Below are positions 46,600-57,971 of a DNA stretch of 64,000 nt, one piece after another. The DNA is from Euphorbia lathyris. Lineage: Eukaryota > Streptophyta > Magnoliopsida > Malpighiales > Euphorbiaceae. Position numbers and translations under genes: made by a program. Under the pieces are notes generated by a model. It saw only the letters and a program-made list of their open reading frames with translations. It was not told where the DNA came from and made no database searches. The DNA lies in NCBI RefSeq assembly GCF_963576675.1, contig NC_088911.1, positions 33,316,256 to 33,380,255 on the forward strand. The letters are read 5' to 3'. The stretch's first letter is position 1; each line of letters starts with the position of its first letter.

Positions 46600-47924
46600 T
46601 GTTGGTCCCTTATAACGTGACAAGTTAGTTCCAAGGGGGGATAGGAACTATTTAAAATTTTGTCCATTAAGGCTGACTTCTTTTCTTATGAAAAGGTTTA
46701 CACAGCGTCACTAAGTAGATTCAAGACACAAGCTTAGTCAACTTGTGACTAAGTCTGCTCCTTTACTTGAGTCAGGAAATAGCACTTAGAGTCTATTCCT
46801 GAACTCAGCTTCTTAGTAAACTTAACTCAGCGTGAGCTCTTTACTTAGTCAGTTTTCACAACAAGCAATATATATTAAAGGAGTTTAAGGGTTGGAAAGA
46901 TATTACTCAGCAGACTTATCCTGGTTCGGCCTCTCCGCCTACGTCTAGTCCCCGGAACTCGTTCCGAGCTTTTTGAATTCTCTACTGAGCTCTTTAAAGG
47001 TAGAGCACGAAACCTTTTACAAATAGAAGCTGAGTATAACAAAAGTACCTTCCTTTATACCTCTACTCACTCCTATATCTATGCTGAGTACTATAACCGA
47101 GTACTCAACCTCTCCTTTCTATTCTTCTAGAAATGATAAAGTGTTTGTCCTAAACAACGATTGTTAAGACACTTTAGATGATTGGAAATCACTCTAGACT
47201 TTTACACAATAATATGGAAATTGGTGTAAGGTATTTGCTTTGCTTTTCTCACAGAATCTTCGAGTATGAATTTGGTCAGCGTTTTGACTGCTTGACGTTC
47301 TGTATCGATTGAAGCAAATGGATGGCCTTTATATAGTGACACTTGAGGCACCTGGTCATTTCGAATTTCGAAATAACCGTTGGAGGGAAACGGCTTCCTG
47401 TCGTTGTCACTCTGGGCGTGCTCAGCGTCGTTGGCCAATAGGATTCACGCATCTTCTGTCTTCATCCGTCTTTGACAGAATGTTTCGACATTTAAGGAAA
47501 AGTCCACGAGACAGCTTTCTGCGCCTTCTGAACTTTTCCAAAAGTAGAAATACTTTGTCTAGAAGTTGAACATTGCCTGCCGCTGTCCAGACTGCTTTGT
47601 CGTCTAACTCAGCAGCTTCTACTTGAAGCTTTTGCCACGAAGGCTTCTCGATCCTTCTCTTGCTGAGTCATCATTTTAGTTGATACGGCTTCGTTTTGAA
47701 CTCTTGGGCCGAATGGTATTGATGTGTTGACTTGGGCTTGACTTCCACTTTATGGGCCTTTGGGCTTTTTAATCTCAATGTCTTATACACAATTCAACTC
47801 AACATTGAACAAACACATTAGTGTAATAAATAAAAGCATTTTAAATTTAATGTGTTAGAATATTTTTTTATCATTACTTAAATAATTTTGTCAAATCAAA
47901 ATCATGTGGAAAGGTGTTTCAACA
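46600..47924 (-). repeat. 5' LTR of the SIRE-like element
   Basis: 1325 bp with intact TGTTGGTC...TTTCAACA ends on the + strand. It directly abuts the target duplication ATGAT at 47925-47929. Nearly the same as the copy at 36327-37650. Confidence 0.9.
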
Positions 47925-50012
47925 ATGATAAGGGAAGAAGATGGCCAACAGTATCCGATTTATTACGTGAGCAAAGTATTAAAAGATGCTGAAACCCGAT
48001 ATTCCAAGCTGGATAAGATGGCGCTGGCCGTCGTCACCACGTCAATTCGCCTCAGGCCCTACTTTTAGGCTCATACAGTCATAGTTCGCACAAGCATACC
48101 CATGAGGAAAGTGTTGCAAAAGCCAGAAACCTCGGGGAGATTGATGGAATGGGAAATCCGCCTAGGGGAATTCGATGTTCGTTATGAAAGCCGATCAGCC
48201 CTGAAAAGTCAAGTCTTGGCAGACTTTGTGAATGAATTCACTGAAGAGGGAATGAATCTCCCCAAATCTAAAGTTGAGGAATGGACGATGTACACAGATG
48301 GGGCTTCTTCGGCAGAAGGTGCAAGTATTGGCATCGTGATCAAAGGTCCCCAATATATAAAGCTACACTACGCGGCAAAATTGGATTTCCTCGCAACCAA
48401 CAATGCAGCGGAGTATGAGGCCTTAATATTGGGACTACGCCTGCTAAAGGAAATCACTCCCGAGCGGATCGTAATCTACAGCGATTCCAAATTAATGGTC
48501 AACCAGGTGATCAAAAATTTCGAGGTAAAAGATGACATTCTTGCCAAATATGTCGATGAGGTTAAGAAACTGCTAAATCACCTCGAAGCCAAGGACACCA
48601 AGTGGGAATTGATCCATGTGCCCCGAGGATCCAACACAGAGGCCGATCACCTAGCCAAAATGGCTTCAAGTAAGGAGCATTGGGCGGATCTGCAATGCCC
48701 GTTTGAGGTCAAGACAGCGCCGGCATTCGCCTCGGAGATGGTATCCTTACTCATGTCTATGGAGAGTGATTGGAGATCACCAATCCGCCAGTATCTAATA
48801 GATGGAACATTGCCTTTGGACAAGGAAGAAGCTCGACGGATCGTAAGAAAGGCGGCCTATTTCTCCGTGATAAATGATTGCCTATACAGAAAGTCTTTTA
48901 GCCACCCCTAGTTAAAATGCATCGTACCGGAAGAGGGACAACAAATCCTCAAAGAGTTGCACGAAGGCACATGTGGAGCCCATGAGGCATCTGCCTCCAT
49001 TTTGAAGAAATCCAGGTTAGCAGGATTTTATTGGCCAACAACGGAACTTGATGCTCAAAAGTTAGTAGAGGCTTGCCATAATTGTCAGATTCATGCAAAT
49101 GAATCACACACAGCTAAACACCTTCAAAGGCCCATCATCGAAGGTCGACCTTTTGCAGTCTGGGGAATTGACATCGTTGGACTATTTCCTCCTACCCGAA
49201 GACAGAGGAAGTATGTGGTAGTGGCTGTGGATCATTTCACCAAATGGGTAGAGGCTGAGACTGTCTCCTCTATCAATGCTAAACGAATGGTGGAGTTCAT
49301 TAAGGATAACATCGTAGGAAGGTATGGAGTTTCCCACACGATTATCACTGACAATGGAACGCAATTCAACTGTGAAGAGTTCAAAAGTTTCTGTGAAAAA
49401 TTGGGCATTCAGAATAGATTCGCCTCAGTTTATTATCCTCAATCTAACGGTATGACCGAAGTTACAAATCGGATGATCGTTAAAGGAATAAAGAAGAGGT
49501 TGGGGGAGCATGACAAGAAGTGGGCGGATCAGTTAATGAGCGTCCTATGGGCGTATCGCACTACTCCCAAAACAGCCACGGGCGAGACGCCATTCGCCCT
49601 TTCTCACAGTGTGGAAGCTGTAATCCCAGTTGAAATACAGGTCCCAAGTGACAGAGTTGCATTCTATTGCAAGGATGAAAACAGCCAAAGATTGAAAGAA
49701 AGTCTTGATCAAGTGGAGGGAAAGCGAGAAAAGGCATATGTACGCATGGCAGCTTACAAGCATCGGATCGCAGCTTATCATGATAAAAATGTCAAGCTTG
49801 TAAACTTGAATGTGGGAGACCTCGTGCTCCGCAAAGCGGACAAAATCCAATCTAAGGAAGGGAAAGGAAAGCTGGGACTCACCTGGACAAGTCCATACAA
49901 AACAATCAACAAGATTGGATTCGCCACATTTAAAATTCAAGACATGGAGGGAAATACGCTGCCGCGTACATGGAATCTCCAAAACCTCCGCAAATATTTC
50001 GCCAGAAAATAG
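47925..50012 (+). pseudogene. pol: RNase H, second RNase H and integrase of the Tat-type element (3' part of split pol)
   Basis: Same frame as the 5' part once the insert is ignored. First the end of the retroviral-type RNase H (PIYYVSKVLKDAETRYSKLD), with a TAG at 48066-48068. Then a second RNase H (MYTDGASSAEGASIGIVIKG, NNAAEYEALILGL, SDSKLMVNQV, GSNTEADHLAKMAS), the archaeal-like type known in Tat elements, with D, E and D residues present. After a TAG at 48909-48911 the integrase follows: zinc-binding LHEGTCGAHEA...CHNCQ, catalytic GIDIVG, TDNGTQF and MTEVTNR, and a basic C-terminal domain (NVGDLVLRK). Only two stops interrupt it. Confidence 0.88.
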
Positions 50013-50663
50013 AATGTAATCAAGGTCTTGAGTACTCTTTTTCCTTTAGTAAGCTTTTTTCCCATGAGGTTTTTCTCATTAAAGGTTTTAATGAGGCTCA
50101 CATATAAGACCCGCTTGCTGTAATAAGGCATATCGCCATTCAATAAAAAGCAATTCTTGTCTTGTCAAATTCTTTTTTAAGTATTTTCTTGTAGCAATAT
50201 AAATATTCCAGCCTAAAAAAGAAGGGGGGCACCAACGCTTCCCACACAAAAAAAGTAATGCTATCACGACATAGCTACTTTTTCTCCTCAAAGATAGGAG
50301 AACAATCTTCTGGGCAGATCAATCCTTAAATGATCACCATTAGAGATAGAGTTAAAACATTTCTCGGACGCGAGATCTTTACACTCTCTTACACCCTTTC
50401 CAAAGAAGGGTTCAAAGTCCTAAGGGCGGATCGATTCACCTCAAAGATAGGAAGCAAATCGATCACCCAAGGCAGCTTAACTTCCTCTAAGGGAATAAAA
50501 GCTTCAAACCTTCACAAAGGTTCACACCATGAGGTATGGCTAGCCACCTACTTCAAATTAATCCTAAAGCCTATAAATTTACTTGCTGAAATAATATAAG
50601 GCATAAAGTAAAGTAAATGGTTATCATAAGGATTAAAAATTGTACTTAGTTTTACAATGAAAA

Positions 50664-52891
50664 CTAAACAACATCTATAGGAGCATCCTCCTTAGCATCC
50701 TTCACACCAGATGCGCCCTCCAGTGGGGTTTCCTTCTCTACCGAAATAATTTCTCCTTGAGGAATGGTACCATCGGTTATCAGCTCCTCATTCTGATCAC
50801 CCGCCTTCGGAGGCACTTTATCGGGGTCCTCTGGATCAAGGTCGACAAGGGGCTTGCTTTCTTTGGCGGATCCGTTCATCACCTTGCGAATGTGATCACG
50901 GATGTAGTCCTTGACTTCTGGAATTTTACGATACTTAAGGATGACATCCACGTCAGGAACCACGAACTCAGGATCTGTAAAATCAATCTCGGGATGCGCC
51001 AGTTGAACATACGCCATGATCCACTCGCCATAATAGTAAGCTCGCTCCCCTGCCAAGATCTCCGTTTCCTCTAAGGCAGCTTCATGTTCTTTAGCATCCG
51101 CATCAATTTGCGCCTTCAACTTAAGGATCTCAGCATCCTTTAGGGCAATAGCGGACGCAGCGTTAGCATTGGCGATGGCGACCTCCTTCTCCAACCTTTC
51201 TATAGTTGCCTTATCCGCCACTCCTTGAAGGAGATCCGCTTCCATAGCATGCATACGGGTGTATACCTATCAAAGCAAAAGCCCATTCAAGCGAAAGAAC
51301 AACAGCAAAACTCTCCCCAAAGGAGATCATTCTTTCATCCAAAAATGCAAAAGGATAGAAAGAACTTACCGTGAGAAGCTCCGTTTTTCCCATCTGAACA
51401 TAGGCTGATCCCGGGATCTGGTTTTGACTCTTCCGCACCTCGCCTAATTGACCAAGAGCTTCGTCTATGTTATTGATGACGGATTCATTCCTCAAAGATC
51501 CCTCGTCACCATATTTGGCGGACTAGTAACCGCCTAGATCAGGCTTCACCATCTGCACAAAGATTGGAAGGTCAAAACTTAGATTCACAATGCGGAAAAA
51601 AGAAACATCAAAGCAGCTTACCTGTTCTTTCTCCACAGTGGGCATCACGGCTCTCATGGCATCCGCCATAAACTTTCATCCACCGGAAGTTGTAGGCTTC
51701 TTCTTCTTCTGCAGAGGAAGATCAGCCATTGTATCAGCGGGACGCTTTCCTGCACCCTTCTGGGGATCCACTGCCTGCCCCTTCTTTCGAGCCTCATCCT
51801 CCTTCAGTTTCTTGCGTATCTCTACAAGAGCGTGACTGGCCTTAGACAAACCCCTGACAAAAGAACCATAAAATAATCAAGGTTCAAAGAAAAACAAAGT
51901 TACCTTCATCAAGTTGTGTAAACTTCACATAAGTGATCTCGTCCCCTTCCTGGCGGATCAAGGGGATATCATTCATCATGAAGTCCAAGGCGTCGGCGTA
52001 TGTCCAAGCCTCCGCCTTGACACTTTTCATGATATTCGCCACTTCCTCGTCACTGTCTGTCAATATACGCATGTCTTCAGCCATATGCAAAGGTCTGGCA
52101 CTCCAAACCGACGGAAAGCCTAGAGACTCGCCCTCCCTTATCTTTACATAGAAGAATTTTTCATCCCAAAGATGAACATTGGACATCTTGCCACTAAACG
52201 GCGAATAGGTTCCAAACTTAGCAAAGGTGTAAAAGGACTCGGCTTTTCGTTTCGTCGGTTTGTGAAGAGTTCGGAAGACTCGAGGGTTACAAACTACTCC
52301 TAAATTGGAAGCTAAATAACAATCCAGAGCTACATCTAACCAGCCATTTGGATGCAGCTGGCTGACAGTGATGTCAAAGTAAGCTAAGATGTCCGCCATC
52401 ATCTTAGGAAGAGGAACCCGGAACCCTCTTTCTACGTGACAACTGTATACAGATAAATAACCCGTTGGCGGACAGACGGGTCGCTGATGAGCTTCCACCA
52501 ACATAGTCTCGTATTCTTTTATCCAAGGGAAGCGATCCGCCAGATTCGCTAGATCCGCGGTGCTCATACGAGAGGAAGTGGACTCCACACGAGACGCCTT
52601 TTTCCTAAGCGGGGCTAAAGAAGATGCCTCCATTCCCGAAAACCACCTAGAATCTATTGCCGGAGCAAGATGAGCAACGATGATGGGGAGGTTCCGAATC
52701 CTACCTGAACGAGTTCGACCGCTATTATACGCCGAGTTACGCAACTCAGCTAAATCGCAACTAACAGTACCTTCGGAAGAATTAGAATTCTCCAAAGAGG
52801 AAGAAGTCCAACTAACTACGGTTTCGGAAGAAGTGGTCAAATTAAAAAGCTCAAAAGTAGACCCAGAAGATGAAGAAGAACTCCTAAACAT
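50664..52891 (-). pseudogene. Antisense spliced gene of the Tat-type element ('putative gypsy type transposon' protein)
   Basis: Four exons can be read on the - strand: 52891-51904, 51853-51622, 51552-51370 and 51266-50664, with GT-AG introns of 50, 69 and 103 bp, about 668 aa. Exon 1 (329 aa) is Ser-rich and then has the conserved block CPPTGYLSVYSCHVERGFRV, PLPKMMADILAYFDI and QLHPNGWLDVAL, which I recognise as the plant 'putative gypsy type transposon' domain (PF04195-like). Exon 4 has a long Ala/Glu/Lys coiled coil. One reading-frame mismatch at the exon 1-2 junction and stops in exons 2 (GGA-TGA) and 3 (TAC-TAG) show decay. Antisense frames at this place are known in Tat elements; their role is unknown. 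Confidence 0.7.
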
Positions 52892-53163
52892 TCAGCAATC
52901 AAAGCAAAAATTCACTTACATGAGAGTTAAAAGCTTTGAAAGATTCCGAACTCTGGAAGAACTCTGGGCAAAAGAACTCGACGAAAATGGGAGAAGAATG
53001 CAAATGCAATAGAAAGAGAAAGAGAGGAAGGAAGAAGACGATTTCTCTCCCCTCGAGCGGCGCGCCCATGACACATGTTGCCCGTCGATTGGGACCATCA
53101 ATGCAAGTCATCATGATGGCGCGCGAAGAAGCTCAAAAGCCCTAAAGGACTTTAAAGGAACTT

Positions 53164-53176
53164 TAGGGGGGGCTTC
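53164..53176 (+). other. Polypurine tract of the Tat-type element
   Basis: TAGGGGGGGCTTC directly precedes the 3' LTR start at 53177, as expected for plus-strand priming. Confidence 0.7.
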
Positions 53177-53697
53177 TGATAACATTGGGATATTATCCAA
53201 AGGATCAAATGAGATATTCGCCTAGAACCGCCGCGTATTGATCACCTGATATCGGAATGTTACGGCGTATCAAGCAAGGAGATCCGATAGGCGGATCACC
53301 AAGAATTCGCCACAAGAGATCCGCGGTCAAACCTATGTGGCGATCCGCCATAACCTCTCAATCAGCCAGCGGAACAGCTGAGCCGATCCCGCAATAAAGA
53401 TCATTAATAAAGCTATTAATAAGCTAACGGGCATACTTAAAGGAAACCAGTAACCGCCATTAATGAAGCATTAATGGAGACTTTCTAGTTACCAAAGGTT
53501 ACAACTTCATGACTATATATAGCTTGCATCTCAAGCTATCAAGGTACACATTCACACAATCCTAGAAACCTTACTTTGTCAATTCAGTTTACTCTTTCAT
53601 ACCTTATACTGACTTTGGCATCAGAGCTTCCCCCCGTCGAACCCAACGACGCCCCCACAGGGACGGAAGCTAATCGGAAATTCTCCACAAGTCATCA
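53177..53697 (+). repeat. 3' LTR of the Tat-type gypsy element
   Basis: 521 bp, TGATAAC...GTCATCA. It carries an 18-bp stretch (CATAACCTCTCAATCAGC region, near 53350) that is missing from the 5' LTR. TATA-like TATATATAG at 53514-53522. Followed by target duplication ATAAG. Confidence 0.9.
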
Positions 53698-53702
53698 ATA
53701 AG

Positions 53703-53887
53703 CCTCTTATCCCTCAAATCCTATACCCAAGAGGGGGTGGTATAAGGAGATGAGATAAGCTCCTGCAATTTTAATAGGATGGAAAAGTCCATCTTATCCC
53801 TCAAATTAATGTTATGCAGTTTAAATAAGGTTAAAATAGTAAAATGTACTATTTTATCCCCATCCTTATCCCACATACCAAACATTG
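53703..53887. mobile_element. Right part of the small MITE split by the gypsy element
   Basis: Continues the element that starts at 32016. It ends with CCCACATACCAAACATTG, the approximate inverse of the left end. It contains several CTTATCC words that mirror GGATAAG on the left. Frame 53721-53909 is not a gene. Confidence 0.5.
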
Positions 53888-53981
53888 AATAATAATTCTT
53901 AACTATCATATTTTTATCCTTATCTCAATCATTTATCTTTATCCTTATCCCAACCTTTATCCTTGTCCCTATCCCAATAGA

Positions 53982-55030
53982 ATACCAAAATAGACCTAAG
54001 GTTTTTAGGAAAGTACTAATTTAGCCTCTACGTTCAAAATAGCACCAATATAGGCTTAACGTTTACAACATAACATCAATTTAGGCTTAACGTTTACAAC
54101 ATAGCATCAATTTAGGAATTACTAACAGAACGTGACACGTCATCCATTAAGTATGTCAACTCAGCGTCACGTCACATAAGGTACCAAAATAGGCATAAGA
54201 TTTGTAGAAAGTATCAATTTAAGCCTCACGTACAAAATAGCACAAATATAGGTTTAACGTTTACAAAATAATATGAATTTAAGCTTAACGTTTACAAAAC
54301 GTCACAATTAAGCATATTAGATTTTTTCCCAATTAACTTTATATGTTATTTTTTTATTTAGTTCTATTTTCTTATTTATTATAATACAATTAATTATTAT
54401 TCTTGTCCATTAAAATCTTATATTTGTTTTTTCATCAATGATTCCATGACTCCTAAATTCCATGGGCTCATGTAATAAATGCAAACTAAAAGTAATCAAA
54501 TATTCACAAAATTAACACTAGTTGAAATGATATTGATATGACCATATTGGCACACAAAGTATCAATTGTCAACTCACAACTTATCCAAAATATATCCAAA
54601 ATGTTACCATACAGCCATATAAAATCCAAAGTGCCTAATATCAGTTCCTTAATTTGTACCATGCTAGAAAAATAAAATTATCTTTTTGACACAGCTTAAA
54701 TTGGATATATTTTGTAAACATGAAACTTAAATTCGTATTATTTATAAATGTTAAGCCTATATTGGTGCTATTTTGTACGTGGGCCTAAATTGATACTTTC
54801 TATAAAACTTAGACCTATTTTGATATCTTATATGACGTGACACTGAGTTGGCAGTCTTAACGGATGACGTGACACGTGCTGTTAGTAATTCCTAAATTGA
54901 TTCTATGTTGTAAACGTTAAACCTAAATTGATGTTATATTGTAAACATTAAATCTATATTGGTGCTATTTTGAACGTTGAACCTAAATTGATATTTTCTT
55001 AAAAATCTTAAACCTATTTTAATATCTTAT
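53982..55030. mobile_element. Fold-back element with long inverted arms
   Basis: About 1.05 kb. The left arm (53982 to about 54325) and right arm (about 54690-55030) are inverted copies, with shared landmarks CAAAATAGCACCAATATAGG, TTTACAACATA...TCAATTTAGG and the CGTGACACGTCATCC block. Within each arm the outer 110 or so bases recur once (for example 53982 and about 54181), so each arm is a tandem double end. No coding capacity. A target duplication was not recognised because CTTATCCC words lie on both flanks. Confidence 0.65.
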
Positions 55031-55189
55031 CCCATTCATAAAACCTAGTTATCAAAACATATTAAAAACTAATTCTTGTAAATAATTTTTTAAATCTGAA
55101 TTTTTATTTAAACTTTCAAAAAAAAAAAAAAACCCACTCCCGCCAGGCCCAAAAATTAAATAATTAAAAACCCAGCCAAAATAGTTTTT

Positions 55190-55466
55190 CCGAGCTCCCT
55201 CCCCCCACACTCTGCCTCCACAAGTTTTGGGCAACTCCATTTTCCTTCTTTTCGCATTCAAAGAAGCTGGTCATGCTTTCAATAAACCCAATTGAACCTC
55301 CTATCTCCTCTGTTTCTGCGAATTCTCTGTCTGTTTCAATTCAATGCTGGAGCCTAACTCTTCGAGACCTTCATCCATCGCACCCTTACCGGCAACAAAC
55401 GTCCCCGGAAGAAACCCGAAAAACGGCAAAGAAAACCCTAGTTGCACTCTAGGGCACAACAGGTAG
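55190..55466 (+). pseudogene. Possible truncated 5' gene fragment (leader plus first exon)
   Basis: A CT-rich leader-like stretch (CTCCCTCCCCCCACACTCTG) is followed by ATG at 55344 and 40 codons with normal protein-like composition (MLEPNSSRPSSIAPLPATNV, then GRNPKNGKENPS), ending at a donor-like ACAG/GTAGAG at 55462/55463. The matching downstream exons are not seen before the GH79 gene. I do not recognise the family. It could be a small exon of an unseen gene or a fragment left by rearrangement next to the fold-back element. Confidence 0.35.
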
Positions 55467-55768
55467 AGAATAACTTAGATTTGATACTACACAAGTTCTC
55501 AGTAAACAAAAAATATTGTTATTAGAATATTTTCTATTTACTAGTGAAACATATATACTAGATATTTACTGGATTAACTTTGATTTGAACATGGATTGTA
55601 CTTACTACTAAATATCGACGACATGGAGGTAAGATATTCTTAATTAGTTTAGATTTAGTCAAGTATACATCCTAGTAGTAGTAGTAAAACAGAAGATATA
55701 ATTACAGTAGATTTAGGATTGTTGCATCCTAGTTGAGTTAGGGATAGATTAGAATCAACCCGCGCTGT

Positions 55769-55776
55769 ATATATAG
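55769..55776 (+). promoter_or_regulatory. Candidate TATA box of the GH79 gene
   Basis: TATATATA in the context CGCGCTGTATATATAGAGG lies about 60 bp before the ATG at 55834, giving a short leader. Confidence 0.55.
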
Positions 55777-55833
55777 AGGAGTATCTATCTGATCAATGTA
55801 AAATCGAATAGAAATCAAATCAGATTCATAGCG

Positions 55834-57971
55834 ATGGCGAATCAGCTGAGGTTACAAGAGAGCTTTGTTTTGATGGTTTTAATATTGTGTTCTTATTGTG
55901 TATATAAAACAGGTGCAGAAGATGCGATAGTTACAGTAAGAGGACTGACTTCAATCTCAAACACAGATGACAATTTCATATGTGCTACTTTGGATTGGTG
56001 GCCACCTACCAAGTGTGATTACGGACAGTGTCCATGGGGTCTTTCTGGCATTCTTAATTTGGATTTGCAAAACAAGATCTTGGCCAGTGCTATAAAGGGT
56101 ATGTACATAGTAAGAGTTATTGGAATTTAATTAGATGGAAGTTCTATAATTTACTTAACAAGTTGTTGGGTTTTGCAGCATTTAATCCATTGAGACTGAG
56201 AATTGGAGGGTCGTTGCAAGATCAAGTGGTGTATAAAGTAGGGAATAATACCATCAAGAAATTCCCTCAATTTAAAAGAAGAGATACAAATGGCTTTTTG
56301 TTTGGGTTTACCAGAGGAACTCTTACTATGGATAGATGGGATCAACTTAATCAATTCTTTAACCAAACAGGGTATGTATGCATGCATATGTTTGTCAGAC
56401 GGAGCTATTCTTTTTTTAATACGAAATTTCAATAGTAATAATAATAATACTTTGTTGTTTATGGCATATGGAATGCAGAGCTAAAATTACTTTCAGCTTG
56501 AATGCTCTGTACGGGAAGAGAAAGTCGAAAGATGATTCAATGTTGTGGGTAGGCAGATGGAACCCAAGTAATGCTCGTGACCTCATGCGATATACTATTT
56601 CGAAGGGATATAACATTGATTCCTATGAACTAGGTAATTTATTAACTTTTCTGCATATATAGAGTTAATTTCAGTTACACATGCATGTATATTAATGTGA
56701 ATACTGTAATACTATAGGGAATGAGTTATGTGGAACTGGAGTATCCGCAAAAATAGAGGCGATTGATTATGCTAAAGACATAATGGAACTAAAGAAATTG
56801 GTCTCAGATTTGTATGGAAATTCGAATTCAACACCAGGAGTATTGGGTCCGGCTGGGTTTTACAACAAAATATGGTTCGATGCTTTCCTTGAGGCCACTG
56901 GACCAAATGTTCTTTCTGGGGTCACCCACCATATTTACAATCTTGGGGCAGGTAGGGATAAGAACCTGATAAAGAAGATTCAGGACCCATATATACTGGA
57001 TCAAGTAGCACAAACATTCAAAGATGTGTCAGACAGTGTAACTAAGTTTGCAGCCTGGGCTTCTCCTTGGGTTGGGGAATCTGGTGGTGCTTATAACAGT
57101 GGTGGCAAAGATGTTTCTCATACCTTCGCTGATGGTTTTTGGTATTTCTTTTTCCTTCTTCTTAATTAAACAAGCTATTTGGAAAAATTAATGATTTTTA
57201 CATCAATTTTGATGGGTTAAAATATAGGTACTTGGACCAATTGGGGATGACAGCAGCATTCAACCATAAGGTTTATTGCAGACAAACTCTTATTGGTGGA
57301 AACTATGGCCTCCTTAATACCACTACATTCCTACCTAATCCTGACTATTACAGGTAAAATCTAATACTAATCCATGTTTAATTTTACGTAGTAAATAAGT
57401 ATTGATTAATTGATAAAATTGGGCGTATCTATGTAATGAATGTAACAGTGCACTTTTATGGCATCGGGTAATGGGGAAAGAGGTGTTAGCAACTACTCAC
57501 AATACTTCTCCCTATCTAAGAGCATATTCCCATTGCTCTAAGAACAAGGTCTGTCTGTCTAATTCATTAAATTACATTGCATTGTATATATGGCTTTCTG
57601 ATAATGCTAAATTTATTTGAATGCAGCCTGGAATTGCAGTGCTTCTAATAAACATGTCCAACCAGACCAGCTTCACTGTAACAGTAGCAGAGGATGATAA
57701 TCCAAACACAGGCAGCTTCAGTTTTGGGTACAGCACTGCCGGGACCAAACCAAGGGAAGAGTACCATTTGACACCATTGGGAGGGAATATTCAGAGCGAT
57801 GTGATGCTACTCAACGGCAGAATATTGAAACTTACCGAATCACTTGAGATTCCGACAATGAATCCACAGCTCGTTGATCCATGGTCGCCCATTTCTGTTG
57901 CTCCTTATTCCGTTGTATATGCGGTCATCCCTGATTTTAAGGCTCCTACCTGTGGTCTCGACAACATCTGA
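55834..57971 (+). CDS. Heparanase-like protein, glycoside hydrolase family 79 (beta-glucuronidase), seven exons
   Basis: Exons 55834-56098, 56179-56371, 56479-56633, 56718-57141, 57228-57353, 57449-57548 and 57627-57971 join with GT-AG introns to 535 aa, about the 540 aa usual for plant heparanase-like proteins. A signal peptide (about residues 1-28) points to secretion or the cell wall. The conserved start of the mature protein is followed by CATLDWWPPTKCDYGQCPWG. YELGNELCG holds the probable acid/base Glu207, and SPWVGESGGAYNSG the probable nucleophile Glu325. Plant GH79 enzymes (AtGUS type) remove glucuronic acid from arabinogalactan proteins, and the related baicalinase acts on flavone glucuronides. 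The substrate here is not determined. No lesion is seen. Confidence 0.93.

Larger units (their letters stand above)
36327..47924 (-). mobile_element. Ty1/copia retrotransposon, SIRE/Maximus-type, nested in the gypsy pol gene
   Basis: 11.6 kb, - strand. LTRs of 1324 and 1325 bp lie at 36327-37650 and 46600-47924; target duplication ATGAT lies at 36322-36326 and 47925-47929. In element orientation: 5' LTR, primer-binding site TGGTATCAGAGC (46586-46597, initiator Met-tRNA), gag, protease, integrase, reverse transcriptase, RNase H, a long third frame, purine tract AAAATGGGGGAGTT next to the 3' LTR. Large size, pol order and an extra frame after pol fit the SIRE/Maximus lineage. Gag-Pol carries several stops and frame changes, so it is defective. 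Confidence 0.92.
32113..53697 (+). mobile_element. Ty3/gypsy LTR retrotransposon, Tat-type, host of a nested copia element
   Basis: LTRs at 32113-32616 and 53177-53697 begin TGATAAC and end TCATCA, with target duplication ATAAG at 32108-32112 and 53698-53702. Order on the + strand: gag, protease, reverse transcriptase, RNase H, a second RNase H, integrase. An antisense gene follows on the - strand, a layout known from the Tat branch of plant gypsy elements. Without the nested copia insert (36327-47924) and one target copy, it is about 10 kb long. Several stop codons and a mutated protease make it non-autonomous today. The stretch 50013-50663 between integrase and the antisense gene shows nothing coding. 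Confidence 0.92.
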
